NCBI RefSeq assembly: GCF_900107855.1 | Contig: NZ_FNRJ01000006.1 | Location: 104,744-168,743, forward strand | Source of the DNA: Marinobacterium iners DSM 11526 | GTDB lineage: Bacteria > Pseudomonadota > Gammaproteobacteria > Pseudomonadales > Balneatricaceae | Reading direction: 5' to 3' | Length of the DNA: 64,000 nt | In this document: positions 7,916-17,425 of the stretch, one piece after another | Position numbering within the stretch: position 1 is the stretch's first letter | Layout of the letters: each line of letters starts with the position of its first letter | Translations under genes and position numbers: made by a program | Notes under the pieces: model-generated | The model's input: the letters and a program-made list of their open reading frames with translations, nothing else | Databases searched by the model: none | What the model was told of the DNA's origin: nothing

Positions 7916-10162
7916 ATGCCGACGGATGATCTATTCAAGTTTGAGCCCTCTACTGTCTCCCAAGAGGCATATAGGCCGTGGAAAGTGCTGAGTGTCGAGG
8001 ATGATCCTGTCTACCAGGCATCCTTGGTGCACGCTCTGTCTTGCATCAGGGTTGCCGGTCGACCACTGGAGGTCATTTGCACACAGTCGGCCCTTGATGC
8101 TGCACGAGTACTTCCAGAACATGCAGACATTGCACTTATCCTGCTCGATGTCGTAATGGAAAGTGATGACGCAGGCCTGCGCTTGGTCAGTACCATTCGT
8201 GATGTCATCGGCAATAACCAGGTCAGAATAGTCCTTTTGACAGGGCAGCCGGGGATGACACCTCCTCGCCAGGACCTGCTGGAGCACTTTGAAATTGACG
8301 ATTACTGGTGCAAATCGGAGCTGACCCACGAGCACCTGTTGTCGGTCATTACCGGCAACCTGCGTGTGTGGGAACGTACAGCCCAGCTGGAAAAGGCCCG
8401 ACAAGGATTACAGTTGATTGTTGACGCCTCCCAGGCACTCAGCAAACGTCGGGATCTAGACAGCTATACACAAACCGTTTTGTCCTCTTTGCTGAAACTG
8501 CTCAACATCGACACAGGTGGCCTCATATGCAGGCTGCGCTTCTCACCTTCTGTGCACCAGAACACAACGTATACGCTAGCGGCCTGTGGTGCTTTTCAGC
8601 ATCTCAAGGGGCACACGCTGGACCGTTTGGAAGATCAAGACCTGCAACAGCTCTGCTCAATAGCGATTTCCCAGCGACAGCACCTGTACCTTGAGCACTA
8701 CACGCTGCTGTATTTTCCTGCCGACAACGATAAGACAGATGACTATGCTGGCAGCAATAAGACAGATGACTACCTGGTGCTAGTCAAAACGGATCGCCAA
8801 CTCACGTCACCCGAAGTCAGCATGCTGGAAGTTTTTTGTGAGAATATCAACAACGGGTTCACCAACCTGTCGCTTTATAACCGGCTGACACGTATTGCCT
8901 ATCAAGACTCGTTGCTGAATATCCCTAATCGTAACTACCTGAAACGCACACTGAGGGCTTTATCCCCTTCCACGCTGTGCCAACATCAATTGCTCGTAAT
9001 ATCACTGGACAATTTGAACGAAGTTGCACTGTATTTTGGTGAATCGTTCTGCAACAGCACACTGAAAAGTGTTCACCGGCACTTGCAGGCGTCCATCACC
9101 GAACAGCTGCTACTCGCGCGTATTGATCGGCATGTATTTGCCATCTTAATCCCAGAGAATACGTCACACTCCCTGCATGATTTCTCTACAATACTGCCTG
9201 AACCATTGCTGATTGACGGCGGTGAGCATCAGATCTCATACGCAACTGCTTTGCTGCCCCTGTCAGGCTGTGACACGAGAGAGCCCGAACAGATTCTCAG
9301 ATTGGCCGAACTGTCTGTAGAGTCAGCCAGACACGACGGTAAACGTTTTATCGAATATGATGATTCCCAACAACAGGTCATGCGCCAGCGCTACCACATG
9401 CTGGATGAACTGCGAAAGGCTTTACAAGCGGAAGCACTAAGCATTGCTCTCCAACCTAAAGTCGATATCGTCACGGGAGCAGCTGTAGGATTCGAGGCGC
9501 TGGTTCGCTGGCAGCAAGATGATGGTTCCATGACGCCACCGAGCGAGTTCATCCCTGTTGCAGAAGCCGCGGGGCTAATCAGTGAGCTGGATCTATTCGT
9601 TCTCAAAAAAACACTGGAAGCGGCACATCAACTGATTCAAGCAGGCCTGAGGTTGCCCATCTCATTCAATACCTCATCAAACGACCTCCTCCGCCCTGGC
9701 TATTTTGATGAGATGCTGAAAATGGTTACGGCATCGGGGTTGCCCTTCAATTTGCTTGAGCTGGAAGTAACTGAAACTCAGGCGATGATCGAATACCAGC
9801 ATATTGCCACACAGTTGAGGAAGTTGTTGCAACTGGGTATGAAGGTCAGCATCGACGATTTTGGTACCGGTTACTCATCATTGGCCCACATCACAGAGCT
9901 GGCAGCCTCTACTTTGAAGATAGATCAAACTTTTGTTGCACGGCTAGGGCAGTCAGAAGGCGCGAACCATATCATCGAAATGATCATGCGTCTTAGTGAT
10001 CGCTTCGGGTTTCACGTCGTTGCCGAAGGGGTCGAAACCGAGCAGCAACGTCAATTGTTGATTGCAAAAGGGTGTGTCGTTTGCCAAGGCTACCTGTTCG
10101 CAAAACCCATGCCGGTCGCACAGGCACTTGAGTGGGCTCAGCACCACATTCTGAATCCATAG
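7916..10162 (+). CDS. Response regulator with DUF3369-like, degenerate GGDEF and EAL domains (c-di-GMP phosphodiesterase)
   Basis: A 748-residue cytoplasmic regulator. Order: receiver (about 20-150, phosphoacceptor D78 in LILLDVVME), DUF3369-like sensor region (about 155-325), GGDEF fold (about 335-480) and EAL domain (about 495-745). The GGDEF signature is replaced by DRHVF (in LARIDRHVFAIL), so cyclase activity is not expected. The EAL domain keeps E527 of EALVRW, ELEVTE, DDFGTGYSS, LKID, AEGVE and the QGYLFAKP glutamine, so it should hydrolyse cyclic-di-GMP. The matching histidine kinase gene starts 11 bases downstream; together they form a two-component system with enzymatic output. A 16-base direct repeat in frame lies in the DUF3369-like region. 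Confidence 0.9.
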   Translation: MPTDDLFKFEPSTVSQEAYRPWKVLSVEDDPVYQASLVHALSCIRVAGRPLEVICTQSALDAARVLPEHADIALILLDVVMESDDAGLRLVSTIRDVIGNNQVRIVLLTGQPGMTPPRQDLLEHFEIDDYWCKSELTHEHLLSVITGNLRVWERTAQLEKARQGLQLIVDASQALSKRRDLDSYTQTVLSSLLKLLNIDTGGLICRLRFSPSVHQNTTYTLAACGAFQHLKGHTLDRLEDQDLQQLCSIAISQRQHLYLEHYTLLYFPADNDKTDDYAGSNKTDDYLVLVKTDRQLTSPEVSMLEVFCENINNGFTNLSLYNRLTRIAYQDSLLNIPNRNYLKRTLRALSPSTLCQHQLLVISLDNLNEVALYFGESFCNSTLKSVHRHLQASITEQLLLARIDRHVFAILIPENTSHSLHDFSTILPEPLLIDGGEHQISYATALLPLSGCDTREPEQILRLAELSVESARHDGKRFIEYDDSQQQVMRQRYHMLDELRKALQAEALSIALQPKVDIVTGAAVGFEALVRWQQDDGSMTPPSEFIPVAEAAGLISELDLFVLKKTLEAAHQLIQAGLRLPISFNTSSNDLLRPGYFDEMLKMVTASGLPFNLLELEVTETQAMIEYQHIATQLRKLLQLGMKVSIDDFGTGYSSLAHITELAASTLKIDQTFVARLGQSEGANHIIEMIMRLSDRFGFHVVAEGVETEQQRQLLIAKGCVVCQGYLFAKPMPVAQALEWAQHHILNP

Positions 10163-10173
10163 AGGGGCCTATC

Positions 10174-12069
10174 ATGCGGGTCTCAAAGCGCAGAGTGCTG
10201 TCAATTTGGTTCATCCTCATGTTGCCATTGACCGCAACCATTGTGGTTAGTGCATGGTTTGCCTACTCCGAACTGTTCCGCCTCAAGCTGGAGCCCATCG
10301 AAACACGTCACAATGAGCTAATTGATCAGATAAGCAATCGATTCAGTCGCGAGCTGGGATATTTCGGCCAGTTGACAATGCTGCTGAAGCGAAGTGGCCC
10401 CTTACAAAGTGGTCTTGATCAAACCGCTCCCCCGGATATAGATGCACTTGAGCGGCTACTGGTGCGTTTCAGTCGCGCATCATCGCTCATATCTCAGCTG
10501 CGTTGGCTGGATAGTGCTGGACAGGAACGGATTCGTGTCAATGTCAGAAACGGTGTCGCCATCACGGCTCCTGAGCATACGCTGCAAAACAAAAAAGACC
10601 GTTATTACTTTCAGTCAGGCTCATCGGTATCTTCCGATGAGGTTTATTATTCGCCATTAGACCTGAACATTGAGAATGGCGTATTGGAAATGCCCCCCAA
10701 CCCGACACTGCGCACCAGTGTACGCACCGGGGTAAACGACGGTTTACACAATGGCTTGCTGGTGTTGAACTTCAGCCTGAGAAAGCTGTTTGATGAGGTG
10801 CGCCAGTTGCACAGCGCAGACACTCAAACAGAGATCGTCAACGCAGACGGGTATTGGCTTTTGCATCCCGAGCTCTGGCGTGAGTGGGGGTTCATATATC
10901 ATCAACCCAAGCTGGTGATTCAAAATGAGTATCCAAGCCTGTGGCAGCATATGACCAAATCGTCCAGCGCCAGAGGCCTCAGGATCGATGAGCGCCTATG
11001 GAGCTACGCTCACATTACAGCACATACACAGGAGAAAACGCTCTCTCCTTCCGGTTGGTACCTGGTACTCACAACACCACCTGACCTGCTTGCATCACTG
11101 CGTCGGTCTGTATTACTCCCAACCCTTTCAGGTAGCCTGTTGGTCATGCTGCTATTGGGTGGCGTGCTGTACCGAATTGCGCAAGGGGAAGCTCAGAGAA
11201 TGGCGCTGCTAGAGCAACTCAAAGCGGAGCAGAAAGAGCTTCAACATACCAATGAGGAGCTGTGGCAGTCTCTATCACGCCAGCAAAAACTTCAGGACGA
11301 GTTGGTGGAAACACGAAAATTGTCATCGCTGGGCATGATGGTGGCGGGTGTTGCTCACGAGTTGAATACACCCACAGGGGGAGCCCTCGTCACCCTCAGC
11401 ACACTTTCAACCGCCCATCGGCAGCTTAAAAATTCTGTTCAGGCCGGAACCTTGACACGAGAACAAATGCAGAATTTTCTCGAGCACACTGACGAAGGGT
11501 TGTCTCTTGCTCAGAAGAATCTCGGCAAGTCCATCGAGCTGATTAAAAGCTTTAAGCGCCTAGCCATTGATCGGAACCAAGATCAGCCATCACATTTCGA
11601 CCTGCAAAGCTGTGTTCAGGACTTAATACTCACGTTAAACCCAAGGCTCAAGCATTCACCTGTATCATTGGAAAGTGACATCCCCCCATGTGAAATGTTC
11701 AGTCATCCAGGCATTGTGTCTCAGGTTCTGCAAAACTTGATCAGCAATGCGCTCAGTCATGCCTTTAAACCAGATCAGCGTGGGAAAATTGTTCTACGTG
11801 GGGTATTAAGGGAGGACGGTCACACCATACAGTTGAGCGTCCAGGATAATGGCTGCGGCATAGCACCTGAAATACATCCCAAATTATTCGATCCTTTTGT
11901 AACCGCAGGCCGAGGCAAAGGACACACAGGTCTTGGGTTACATCTTGTACAACAGTGGGTTACACAAACACTCATGGGCAGCATACAGGTGAGCAGTACT
12001 CAAAACGGCGGAACATGCTTTACCATAGACATTCCGGTCTCGGTCACAGATCATCCAGCAACCCTTTGA
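10174..12069 (+). CDS. Membrane sensor histidine kinase, partner of the upstream EAL response regulator
   Basis: A 631-residue kinase. A transmembrane helix at about residues 10-30 and a second at about 308-330 enclose a periplasmic region of roughly 275 residues, the size of a double Cache sensor. No HAMP domain is obvious; a coiled coil (EQLKAEQKELQHTNEEL) links to HisKA with H395 in GVAHELNTPTGG. The ATPase domain has NLISNALSHA, DNGCGIAP and GKGHTGLGLHL. The start at 10174 (MRVSKRR) follows AGGGG; the in-frame ATG at 10132 lies inside the previous gene. The last 26 bases overlap the convergent rep gene. The ligand is unknown. Confidence 0.88.
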   Translation: MRVSKRRVLSIWFILMLPLTATIVVSAWFAYSELFRLKLEPIETRHNELIDQISNRFSRELGYFGQLTMLLKRSGPLQSGLDQTAPPDIDALERLLVRFSRASSLISQLRWLDSAGQERIRVNVRNGVAITAPEHTLQNKKDRYYFQSGSSVSSDEVYYSPLDLNIENGVLEMPPNPTLRTSVRTGVNDGLHNGLLVLNFSLRKLFDEVRQLHSADTQTEIVNADGYWLLHPELWREWGFIYHQPKLVIQNEYPSLWQHMTKSSSARGLRIDERLWSYAHITAHTQEKTLSPSGWYLVLTTPPDLLASLRRSVLLPTLSGSLLVMLLLGGVLYRIAQGEAQRMALLEQLKAEQKELQHTNEELWQSLSRQQKLQDELVETRKLSSLGMMVAGVAHELNTPTGGALVTLSTLSTAHRQLKNSVQAGTLTREQMQNFLEHTDEGLSLAQKNLGKSIELIKSFKRLAIDRNQDQPSHFDLQSCVQDLILTLNPRLKHSPVSLESDIPPCEMFSHPGIVSQVLQNLISNALSHAFKPDQRGKIVLRGVLREDGHTIQLSVQDNGCGIAPEIHPKLFDPFVTAGRGKGHTGLGLHLVQQWVTQTLMGSIQVSSTQNGGTCFTIDIPVSVTDHPATL

Positions 12070-14059
12070 GCCCGTTCAGCGTCGCACGACCGCGGGCCCG
12101 GTTCTGTTCCGGGCTCGCTTCACCCAACCCCTCACGCTCCAGATCTTCCTGCGGCAATTCATCGATGAATCGACTGGGTGTGCAGTCCATCCACTCGCCA
12201 AACTGCCGCCGCTGTTTGGCCAGCGTCATGGTGAGTGTTTTCTGCGCCCGGGTAATACCCACGTAGGCCAGCCGGCGCTCCTCCTCGATGGTATCCATTT
12301 CGATGCTGTTACGGTGCGGCAGCAGCTCCTCTTCCATACCGAGCAGAAATACATGGGGGAACTCCAGACCCTTGGAGGCATGCAGGGTCATCAGCTGTAC
12401 CCGATCAGAATCGTCCTCTTCCTCCTGCCGGTTGAGCATGTCCAGCAGCACCAGCCGAGCAATCGCGTCCTCGATACCTGCGCCTTCATCTTCTTCCTGC
12501 AGCCGCTCCAGCGTGGACTGCAGTGACTCGATCAGAAAGTAGACATTCTGCATCCGCTTCTCGGCCACTACATCGCTGGAGGCATTCTGACGGATCCAGC
12601 CAGGGTAATCGATCTCGTCCACCAGCTCATGGATGGCAGCAATGGGGTCACCGTCACGGCAGCGCTGATACAAACGGTCGATCAAATCACAGAAGCGGCG
12701 CAGCCGTTCCACCGCTTGTGCCGGCAAGACCTGCTCCAGCCCCAGCTCGCCACAGGCGTCGAACAGACTGACTTCACGCCCGGACGCGTATTCGCCCAGA
12801 CGCTGCAGGGTACTGGGGCCGATCTCGCGCCGCGGCAGGTTGATGATGCGCAGGAAAGCGTTGTCATCATCGCGGTTGATCAACACTTTAAAGTAACTCA
12901 TCAGGTCTTTGATTTCGGCCCGGGCGAAGAAGGAGGTCCCACCGCTGAGTTTGTAGGGCACCTGATAGTGCTGCAGCTTCATCTCAATCAGACGTGCCTG
13001 ATGGTTACCACGATACAGCACGGCAAAATCACGGAAGCCGATCCGTTCACGCAGATGACGGTCGAGAATCTCGGTGGCGATTCGCTCCGCCTCGGCATCA
13101 TCGTTGCGGGTATGAATCACCCGGATCGGGTCGCCGTAACCCATCTCGCTCCACAGGGTTTTCTCGAACACATGCGGGTTGTTGGCGATCAGGGTGTTGG
13201 CCGCTTTCAGAATGCGGCTGGTGGAGCGGTAGTTCTGTTCCAGCTTGACCACCTTGAGGCTGGGAAAGTCGGTCTGCAGCTGGGCCAGGTTCTCCGGCCG
13301 AGCACCGCGCCAGGCGTAGATCGACTGGTCATCATCCCCCACTACGGTGAGACCGCTGCGGTGCCCCACCAGCAGGCGTACCAGACGATACTGGGACAGG
13401 TTGGTGTCCTGATATTCATCCACCAGCAGATACTGAATACGGCGCTGCCAGCGTTCCAGCACATCGGAATGGTTGCTGAACAGCTGCACCGGCAGCAGGA
13501 TCAGGTCGTCAAAGTCCACCGCGTTGTAGGCCCGCAGATGGCGGTCGTAGGCCTCGTAGGCGCGGGCTGCCAGAATATCCTGTGGCAGCTGAGCCTCTGC
13601 CAGCGCCTGATCCGGCGTCAGCATGTCATTTTTCCAGTTGGAGATCCGGTGCTGCACCTCATTGAGTTGGTCGGTATCTTCGTCATTCTGCAGCATCAGA
13701 TCACGCAGCAGTGCCTTGCTGTCCTGATCATCAAACAGCGAAAATCCGCTTTTCAGTCCCAGATGCTTACGTTCACGGCGAATGATCGACAGCCCCAGAG
13801 TATGAAAGGTAGACACGGTGAGGCCACGCCCTTCCTGCTTGCCAAGCAACTGGCTAACGCGCTCCTTCATTTCACGCGCGGCCTTGTTGGTAAATGTGAC
13901 GGCGGCGATGCGACGTGCTTCGATGCCAGCGTCCTGCACCATCCAGGCAATTTTCCGCGTGATCACACTGGTTTTGCCAGATCCGGCACCGGCCAGAACA
14001 AGCAGAGGGCCGCCGATGTAGTGCACCGCCTCGCGCTGGCGTGGATTGAGTCTGCTCAT
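12044..14059 (-). CDS. rep: ATP-dependent DNA helicase Rep
   Basis: UvrD/Rep superfamily 1 helicase that translocates 3'-5' and clears proteins ahead of the replication fork. It has 671 residues (E. coli 673). Motifs in order: NPRQREAV, Walker A GAGSGKTSVI at about residue 23, AVTFTNKAAREMKER, DEYQDTN, VVGDDDQSIYAWRGA, LEQNYRST, and the C-terminal VQLMTLHASKGLEFPHVF and VGITRAQKTL. The start at 14059 is preceded by GAGGTG. It ends within the 3' end of the kinase gene (26-base overlap). Single-gene unit. Confidence 0.95.
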   Translation of the reverse strand: MSRLNPRQREAVHYIGGPLLVLAGAGSGKTSVITRKIAWMVQDAGIEARRIAAVTFTNKAAREMKERVSQLLGKQEGRGLTVSTFHTLGLSIIRRERKHLGLKSGFSLFDDQDSKALLRDLMLQNDEDTDQLNEVQHRISNWKNDMLTPDQALAEAQLPQDILAARAYEAYDRHLRAYNAVDFDDLILLPVQLFSNHSDVLERWQRRIQYLLVDEYQDTNLSQYRLVRLLVGHRSGLTVVGDDDQSIYAWRGARPENLAQLQTDFPSLKVVKLEQNYRSTSRILKAANTLIANNPHVFEKTLWSEMGYGDPIRVIHTRNDDAEAERIATEILDRHLRERIGFRDFAVLYRGNHQARLIEMKLQHYQVPYKLSGGTSFFARAEIKDLMSYFKVLINRDDDNAFLRIINLPRREIGPSTLQRLGEYASGREVSLFDACGELGLEQVLPAQAVERLRRFCDLIDRLYQRCRDGDPIAAIHELVDEIDYPGWIRQNASSDVVAEKRMQNVYFLIESLQSTLERLQEEDEGAGIEDAIARLVLLDMLNRQEEEDDSDRVQLMTLHASKGLEFPHVFLLGMEEELLPHRNSIEMDTIEEERRLAYVGITRAQKTLTMTLAKQRRQFGEWMDCTPSRFIDELPQEDLEREGLGEASPEQNRARGRATLNGLKGLLDDL

Positions 14060-14115
14060 GTCACCTCGAAAAAATTAAATCCGGATCGATACCGGCCGAT
14101 ACAGTTTTGATACAG

Positions 14116-14140
14116 CTGTTTGCTGTAATACTGCAAACAG
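14116..14140. repeat. Interrupted palindrome between rep and the EAL gene
   Basis: CTGTTTGC (14116-14123) and GCAAACAG (14133-14140) form an exact 8-base inverted repeat with a 9-base spacer that includes TAATAC. It lies in the 227-base divergent gap between rep and the EAL gene. No T run follows, so a protein binding site is more likely than a terminator. Nothing else distinct was seen in this gap apart from the EAL ribosome site. Confidence 0.5.
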
Positions 14141-14286
14141 AAGGCTGGATCGCGTACTTCTGGCCATCACCAAAGCGTGATAACCTCGAACGTCGATCAT
14201 GGCAATCGCCTATTATGACATGGCCCCCTGATGAAATTCAGACCCTCTGCGGAGGTATTATTCAGGTGTAAAGGGGAAGCAGTACC

Positions 14287-15531
14287 ATGCTGGCAGATGA
14301 TGAGCCGCTAAACCCGACAGAATCCGGACACCCAGCTCTGGTACTGATCAGCGAGTCTGATGTACTGGAAACAAGCTGGCGAAGCTGGCTGGAACCCTGG
14401 TGGCAGGGGCACCTGTATCGCTGCCGCTCCCCAGAAGACGCCGTCCCCATCCTGCAACAGTTTTCTTCTTTGATCATCCTGCTGGAAACCGATTGCCCCG
14501 AGCACGCCAGCCGCACACTGAACCACCTACGCAAGCACTGCCCCATTGCCCCTTCTGTATTATTGCTGAAAGAGCCGCCTGACCAGCGCTGGCAGGCGCT
14601 GCTGACGGACCCCTGTAACGATCACATTCTGTCCTCCGGAGCCTGTGAAACCACCCTGCACCGCGTGCTGCGCTACTGCAGCAACCTGCTGCAGTGCCAT
14701 GATCGGCTGCGCAAGCTGGAACAGCTGCAGCACCTGCAGAACCCTGAACCCACATCCAGCTATAACCCCGAACTCTGGCGCGCTCTGCAGCGGGAAGAGT
14801 TTGTGCTCTTCTATCAGCCACGCATCGACCTGCACGAAGGCAGTATCTGCGGCGCCGAAGCATTGATCCGTTGGCAGCACCCCAAGCGCGGTCTGCTCAC
14901 TCCGGATCATTTCATTCCCGACTGCGAGGCTTCAGGGCTGGTGGTGCCACTCGGCTACTGGGTCATTCAACAGGTGGGCAAGTCACTGCCGAACATGCTG
15001 GCCTCTGGGTTGAAGGGTCGTATTGGTGTCAACCTGTCGTTCCGACAGTTTCAGGACCGCTTTCTCGCGACCACCATTGAACGCCTGATCAAACAGCACC
15101 TGATCGATACCCGAACCCTGGAGTTTGAGCTGACCGAAACGGCACTGTGCAGTGACGAAGAACATGTACGTGAATCGATCACCCAACTCAGCGCGCTGGG
15201 CGTGGAATTTTCACTGGATGACTTCGGTACCGGATACTCTTCGTTCAGCCTGCTGCAGAAGCTGCCGGTCGCCACGCTCAAGATCGACAAGTCCTTCATT
15301 GCCGGCATACCCGGTAACACGGACGATGAGGAGATCGTGCGTGCCATGATCAGCCTGGCTCACAACCTGAACAAACAGGTGATTGCAGAAGGGGTCGAAA
15401 ACCGCGAGCAGCTGGAGTTTCTGATTCGGCATGAGTGTGATCAGGTTCAGGGCTACTTCTTCAGCCGCCCCATCTGCGAAGAGCAGTTTCTGACCCTGCT
15501 CAGTCGCAGTCAGCGCCAGCAAGCCCCCTGA
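14287..15531 (+). CDS. EAL-domain c-di-GMP phosphodiesterase with receiver-like N terminus
   Basis: A 414-residue protein. Residues about 15-140 resemble a response-regulator receiver fold (PALVLISESDVLETSW, SSLIILLETDCP, SVLLLKEPP), but the usual acidic pair and phosphoacceptor aspartate are not clear, so phosphorylation is doubtful. The EAL domain (about 160-410) has all catalytic signatures: E191 in AEALIRWQHP, GVNLSFRQF, FELTET, DDFGTGYSS, LKIDKSF, AEGVE and QGYFFSRP. It should degrade cyclic-di-GMP. It is a single gene whose end overlaps convergent comM by 32 bases. GGGGAAGC precedes the start. Confidence 0.88.
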   Translation: MLADDEPLNPTESGHPALVLISESDVLETSWRSWLEPWWQGHLYRCRSPEDAVPILQQFSSLIILLETDCPEHASRTLNHLRKHCPIAPSVLLLKEPPDQRWQALLTDPCNDHILSSGACETTLHRVLRYCSNLLQCHDRLRKLEQLQHLQNPEPTSSYNPELWRALQREEFVLFYQPRIDLHEGSICGAEALIRWQHPKRGLLTPDHFIPDCEASGLVVPLGYWVIQQVGKSLPNMLASGLKGRIGVNLSFRQFQDRFLATTIERLIKQHLIDTRTLEFELTETALCSDEEHVRESITQLSALGVEFSLDDFGTGYSSFSLLQKLPVATLKIDKSFIAGIPGNTDDEEIVRAMISLAHNLNKQVIAEGVENREQLEFLIRHECDQVQGYFFSRPICEEQFLTLLSRSQRQQAP

Positions 15532-17014
15532 AAGCCAGTGCCTCCAGCAGTTGTTCCTGACCCACTCGCTCTTCTCCCGCCAGATCTGCCAACGTCCTGG
15601 CCACCCGCAACAAACGATGACAGGCCCTGGCCGAAAGCTGGGTCTGCTTCATCACCCTGACCAGCAAGGCGCGAGTCGCATCATCAAGCGCACAATATGC
15701 TTCGAGATCACGGCCTCCAAGTTCTCGGTTCATGCAGCCCTGCCGCTCCAGCTGCCGTACGTGGGCTGCTACCACCCGCTGACGCACACGAGCACTGGAT
15801 TCCCCCGGCTGATCCGGCTGCAGCAGTGCTTCGGGTGGCAGTGCCGGCACCTGCAGCTGCAGGTCGATCCGATCCAGCAAAGGGCCGGAGATCTTTTGCT
15901 GGTAGCGCCGAATCTGGTCGGGGGTGCAGATACAACGGTCCGTCCCATCGTCATGATAGCCACAGGGGCAGGGGTTCATCGCCGCCACCAGCTGAAATCG
16001 GGCCGGGTAGCGGGTCTGCCGCGCTGCACGGGAGATCAGTATCTCGCCTGTTTCCAGTGGCTCACGCAAGACCTCAAGTACACGGCGCGGATACTCGGGC
16101 AATTCATCCAGGAACAGAACCCCCTGATGCGCCAGCGATATTTCACCGGGACGGGGGTGACTGCCACCACCCACCAGCGCAATCGCCGAGGCCGTATGGT
16201 GTGGTGCCCTGAAACTGCGCACGCCATGACAGGCTGGTCGAACATCATGCCCGGCAACGGAGCAGATTGCGGCCACTTCAAGCTGCTGTTCAGTCTCAAG
16301 TGGCGGCAATAATCCCGGCAACCGTGCCGCCAGCATACTTTTACCGCTGCCGGGCGGCCCGGAAAACAACAGGTTGTGTCCCCCCGCAGCTGCCACCTCC
16401 AGCGCCCGACGCGCCTGCAGCTGGCCTTTCACATCGGCCAGATCAGGCCCCTCCTCAACAGGTGTAACAGAGAGCGAGCCCAGCACCGGCTCCAGCCGCT
16501 GCTTGCCGGTCAGATGCGCCACCAACTCCAGCAAATGGCCCACCGCAAACACTTCCGTGCGCTGTGCCATCACTGCTTCAGCCGCATTATCAAGTGCCAC
16601 TATCAGGCTGCGGCCGCTGCGACCTGCCGCCACGGCAGCCGGCAGAACTCCCCTTACCGGTCGTACCGCACCGGACAGCGCCAGCTCACCGATCATTTCG
16701 GTTGCTTCGCTGCCCTTCCAGCGCTTCAACTGGCCGGATGCCAGCAGGATACCCACGGCAATCGCCAGATCATAACGGCCACCTTCCTTGGGCAGATCAG
16801 CCGGTGCCAGGTTGATGGTGATACGGCGCTGAGGAAAGTCGAATCCGGCCGTAATAAGGGCACTGCGTACCCTTTCACGGCTTTCCTTGACCGCCGTTTC
16901 CGGCAGACCAACGATCGACATTGAGGGCAGGCCACCCGACAGATGCACCTCAACGGTGACCGCTGGCGCCTCGATTCCGAGCTGGGCTCGGGTATGAATA
17001 ACAGCAAGTGACAT
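15500..17014 (-). CDS. comM: ComM/YifB family Mg-chelatase-like AAA+ ATPase
   Basis: Hexameric helicase-like ATPase needed for branch migration during natural transformation in Vibrio and Acinetobacter; widely conserved in bacteria. It has 504 residues (E. coli YifB 506). The N-terminal Lon-like domain (about 1-170) is followed by the AAA+ domain with Walker A GPPGSGKSMLAARLPG near residue 215, FRAPHHTAS, GVLFLDELPE (Walker B), AMNPCPCGYH and a C-terminal LSARACHRLLRVARTLADL. Clusters with ubiK, glnK and amtB as in Pseudomonas. Whether the organism is transformable cannot be judged here. Confidence 0.95.
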   Translation of the reverse strand: MSLAVIHTRAQLGIEAPAVTVEVHLSGGLPSMSIVGLPETAVKESRERVRSALITAGFDFPQRRITINLAPADLPKEGGRYDLAIAVGILLASGQLKRWKGSEATEMIGELALSGAVRPVRGVLPAAVAAGRSGRSLIVALDNAAEAVMAQRTEVFAVGHLLELVAHLTGKQRLEPVLGSLSVTPVEEGPDLADVKGQLQARRALEVAAAGGHNLLFSGPPGSGKSMLAARLPGLLPPLETEQQLEVAAICSVAGHDVRPACHGVRSFRAPHHTASAIALVGGGSHPRPGEISLAHQGVLFLDELPEYPRRVLEVLREPLETGEILISRAARQTRYPARFQLVAAMNPCPCGYHDDGTDRCICTPDQIRRYQQKISGPLLDRIDLQLQVPALPPEALLQPDQPGESSARVRQRVVAAHVRQLERQGCMNRELGGRDLEAYCALDDATRALLVRVMKQTQLSARACHRLLRVARTLADLAGEERVGQEQLLEALAFRGLAGADCD

Positions 17015-17043
17015 GACACGATCCTTGTGTCGCTGGAAAGGGT

Positions 17044-17331
17044 TCAGAGTTGAGTATCGTTATCCGTCGCTGCCGGAGCAGGGTTCTCCACCGACGGTTC
17101 AAGTGCCGCCAGGCGCTGCTCAAGCTGTTCAAGCTTATCGCGAGTGCGCATCAGCACCGCCTGCTGTGCTTCAAACTCATCCCGGGTTACCAGATCCAGT
17201 TTGGCAAAGGTTCCCTGCAGCATGCTGCGCACCTGGCTTTGCAGCTCTTGCTGACCGGGAAGGTCCGGGCGTCCGGCCAGCAGCTGGCTAAACTGGCCGG
17301 AGAGGCTATCGATCAATTTCTGGTGGATCAT
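17044..17331 (-). CDS. ubiK: Ubiquinone biosynthesis accessory factor UbiK (YqiC)
   Basis: Small accessory protein of aerobic ubiquinone synthesis that works with UbiJ and the Ubi enzyme complex; also called BMFP domain protein. It has 95 residues, close to the family length. The N-terminal part (MIHQKLIDSLSGQFSQLL) is amphipathic and the middle is a strong coiled coil (about 50-80, FEAQQAVLMRTRDKLEQLE), which drives trimerisation in the family. The start at 17331 fits the family N terminus. It lies 29 bases upstream of comM on the same strand, probably in one operon. Confidence 0.9.
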   Translation of the reverse strand: MIHQKLIDSLSGQFSQLLAGRPDLPGQQELQSQVRSMLQGTFAKLDLVTRDEFEAQQAVLMRTRDKLEQLEQRLAALEPSVENPAPAATDNDTQL

Positions 17332-17425
17332 CCGGGGCTCCTGCACAAGGTTGCATCTCAATGCCGCTACTATAAACCAGATCGGCCTCGGCGTCAGATT
17401 CCAGAACGTGCACCAAAAGAGCACT

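Noticed and set aside
12629..14110. Long open frame (493 codons) antisense to rep
   Set aside because: It lies opposite a clear Rep helicase, has low-complexity Gln/His/Val-rich composition and no ribosome site; it is a by-product of codon use in rep.
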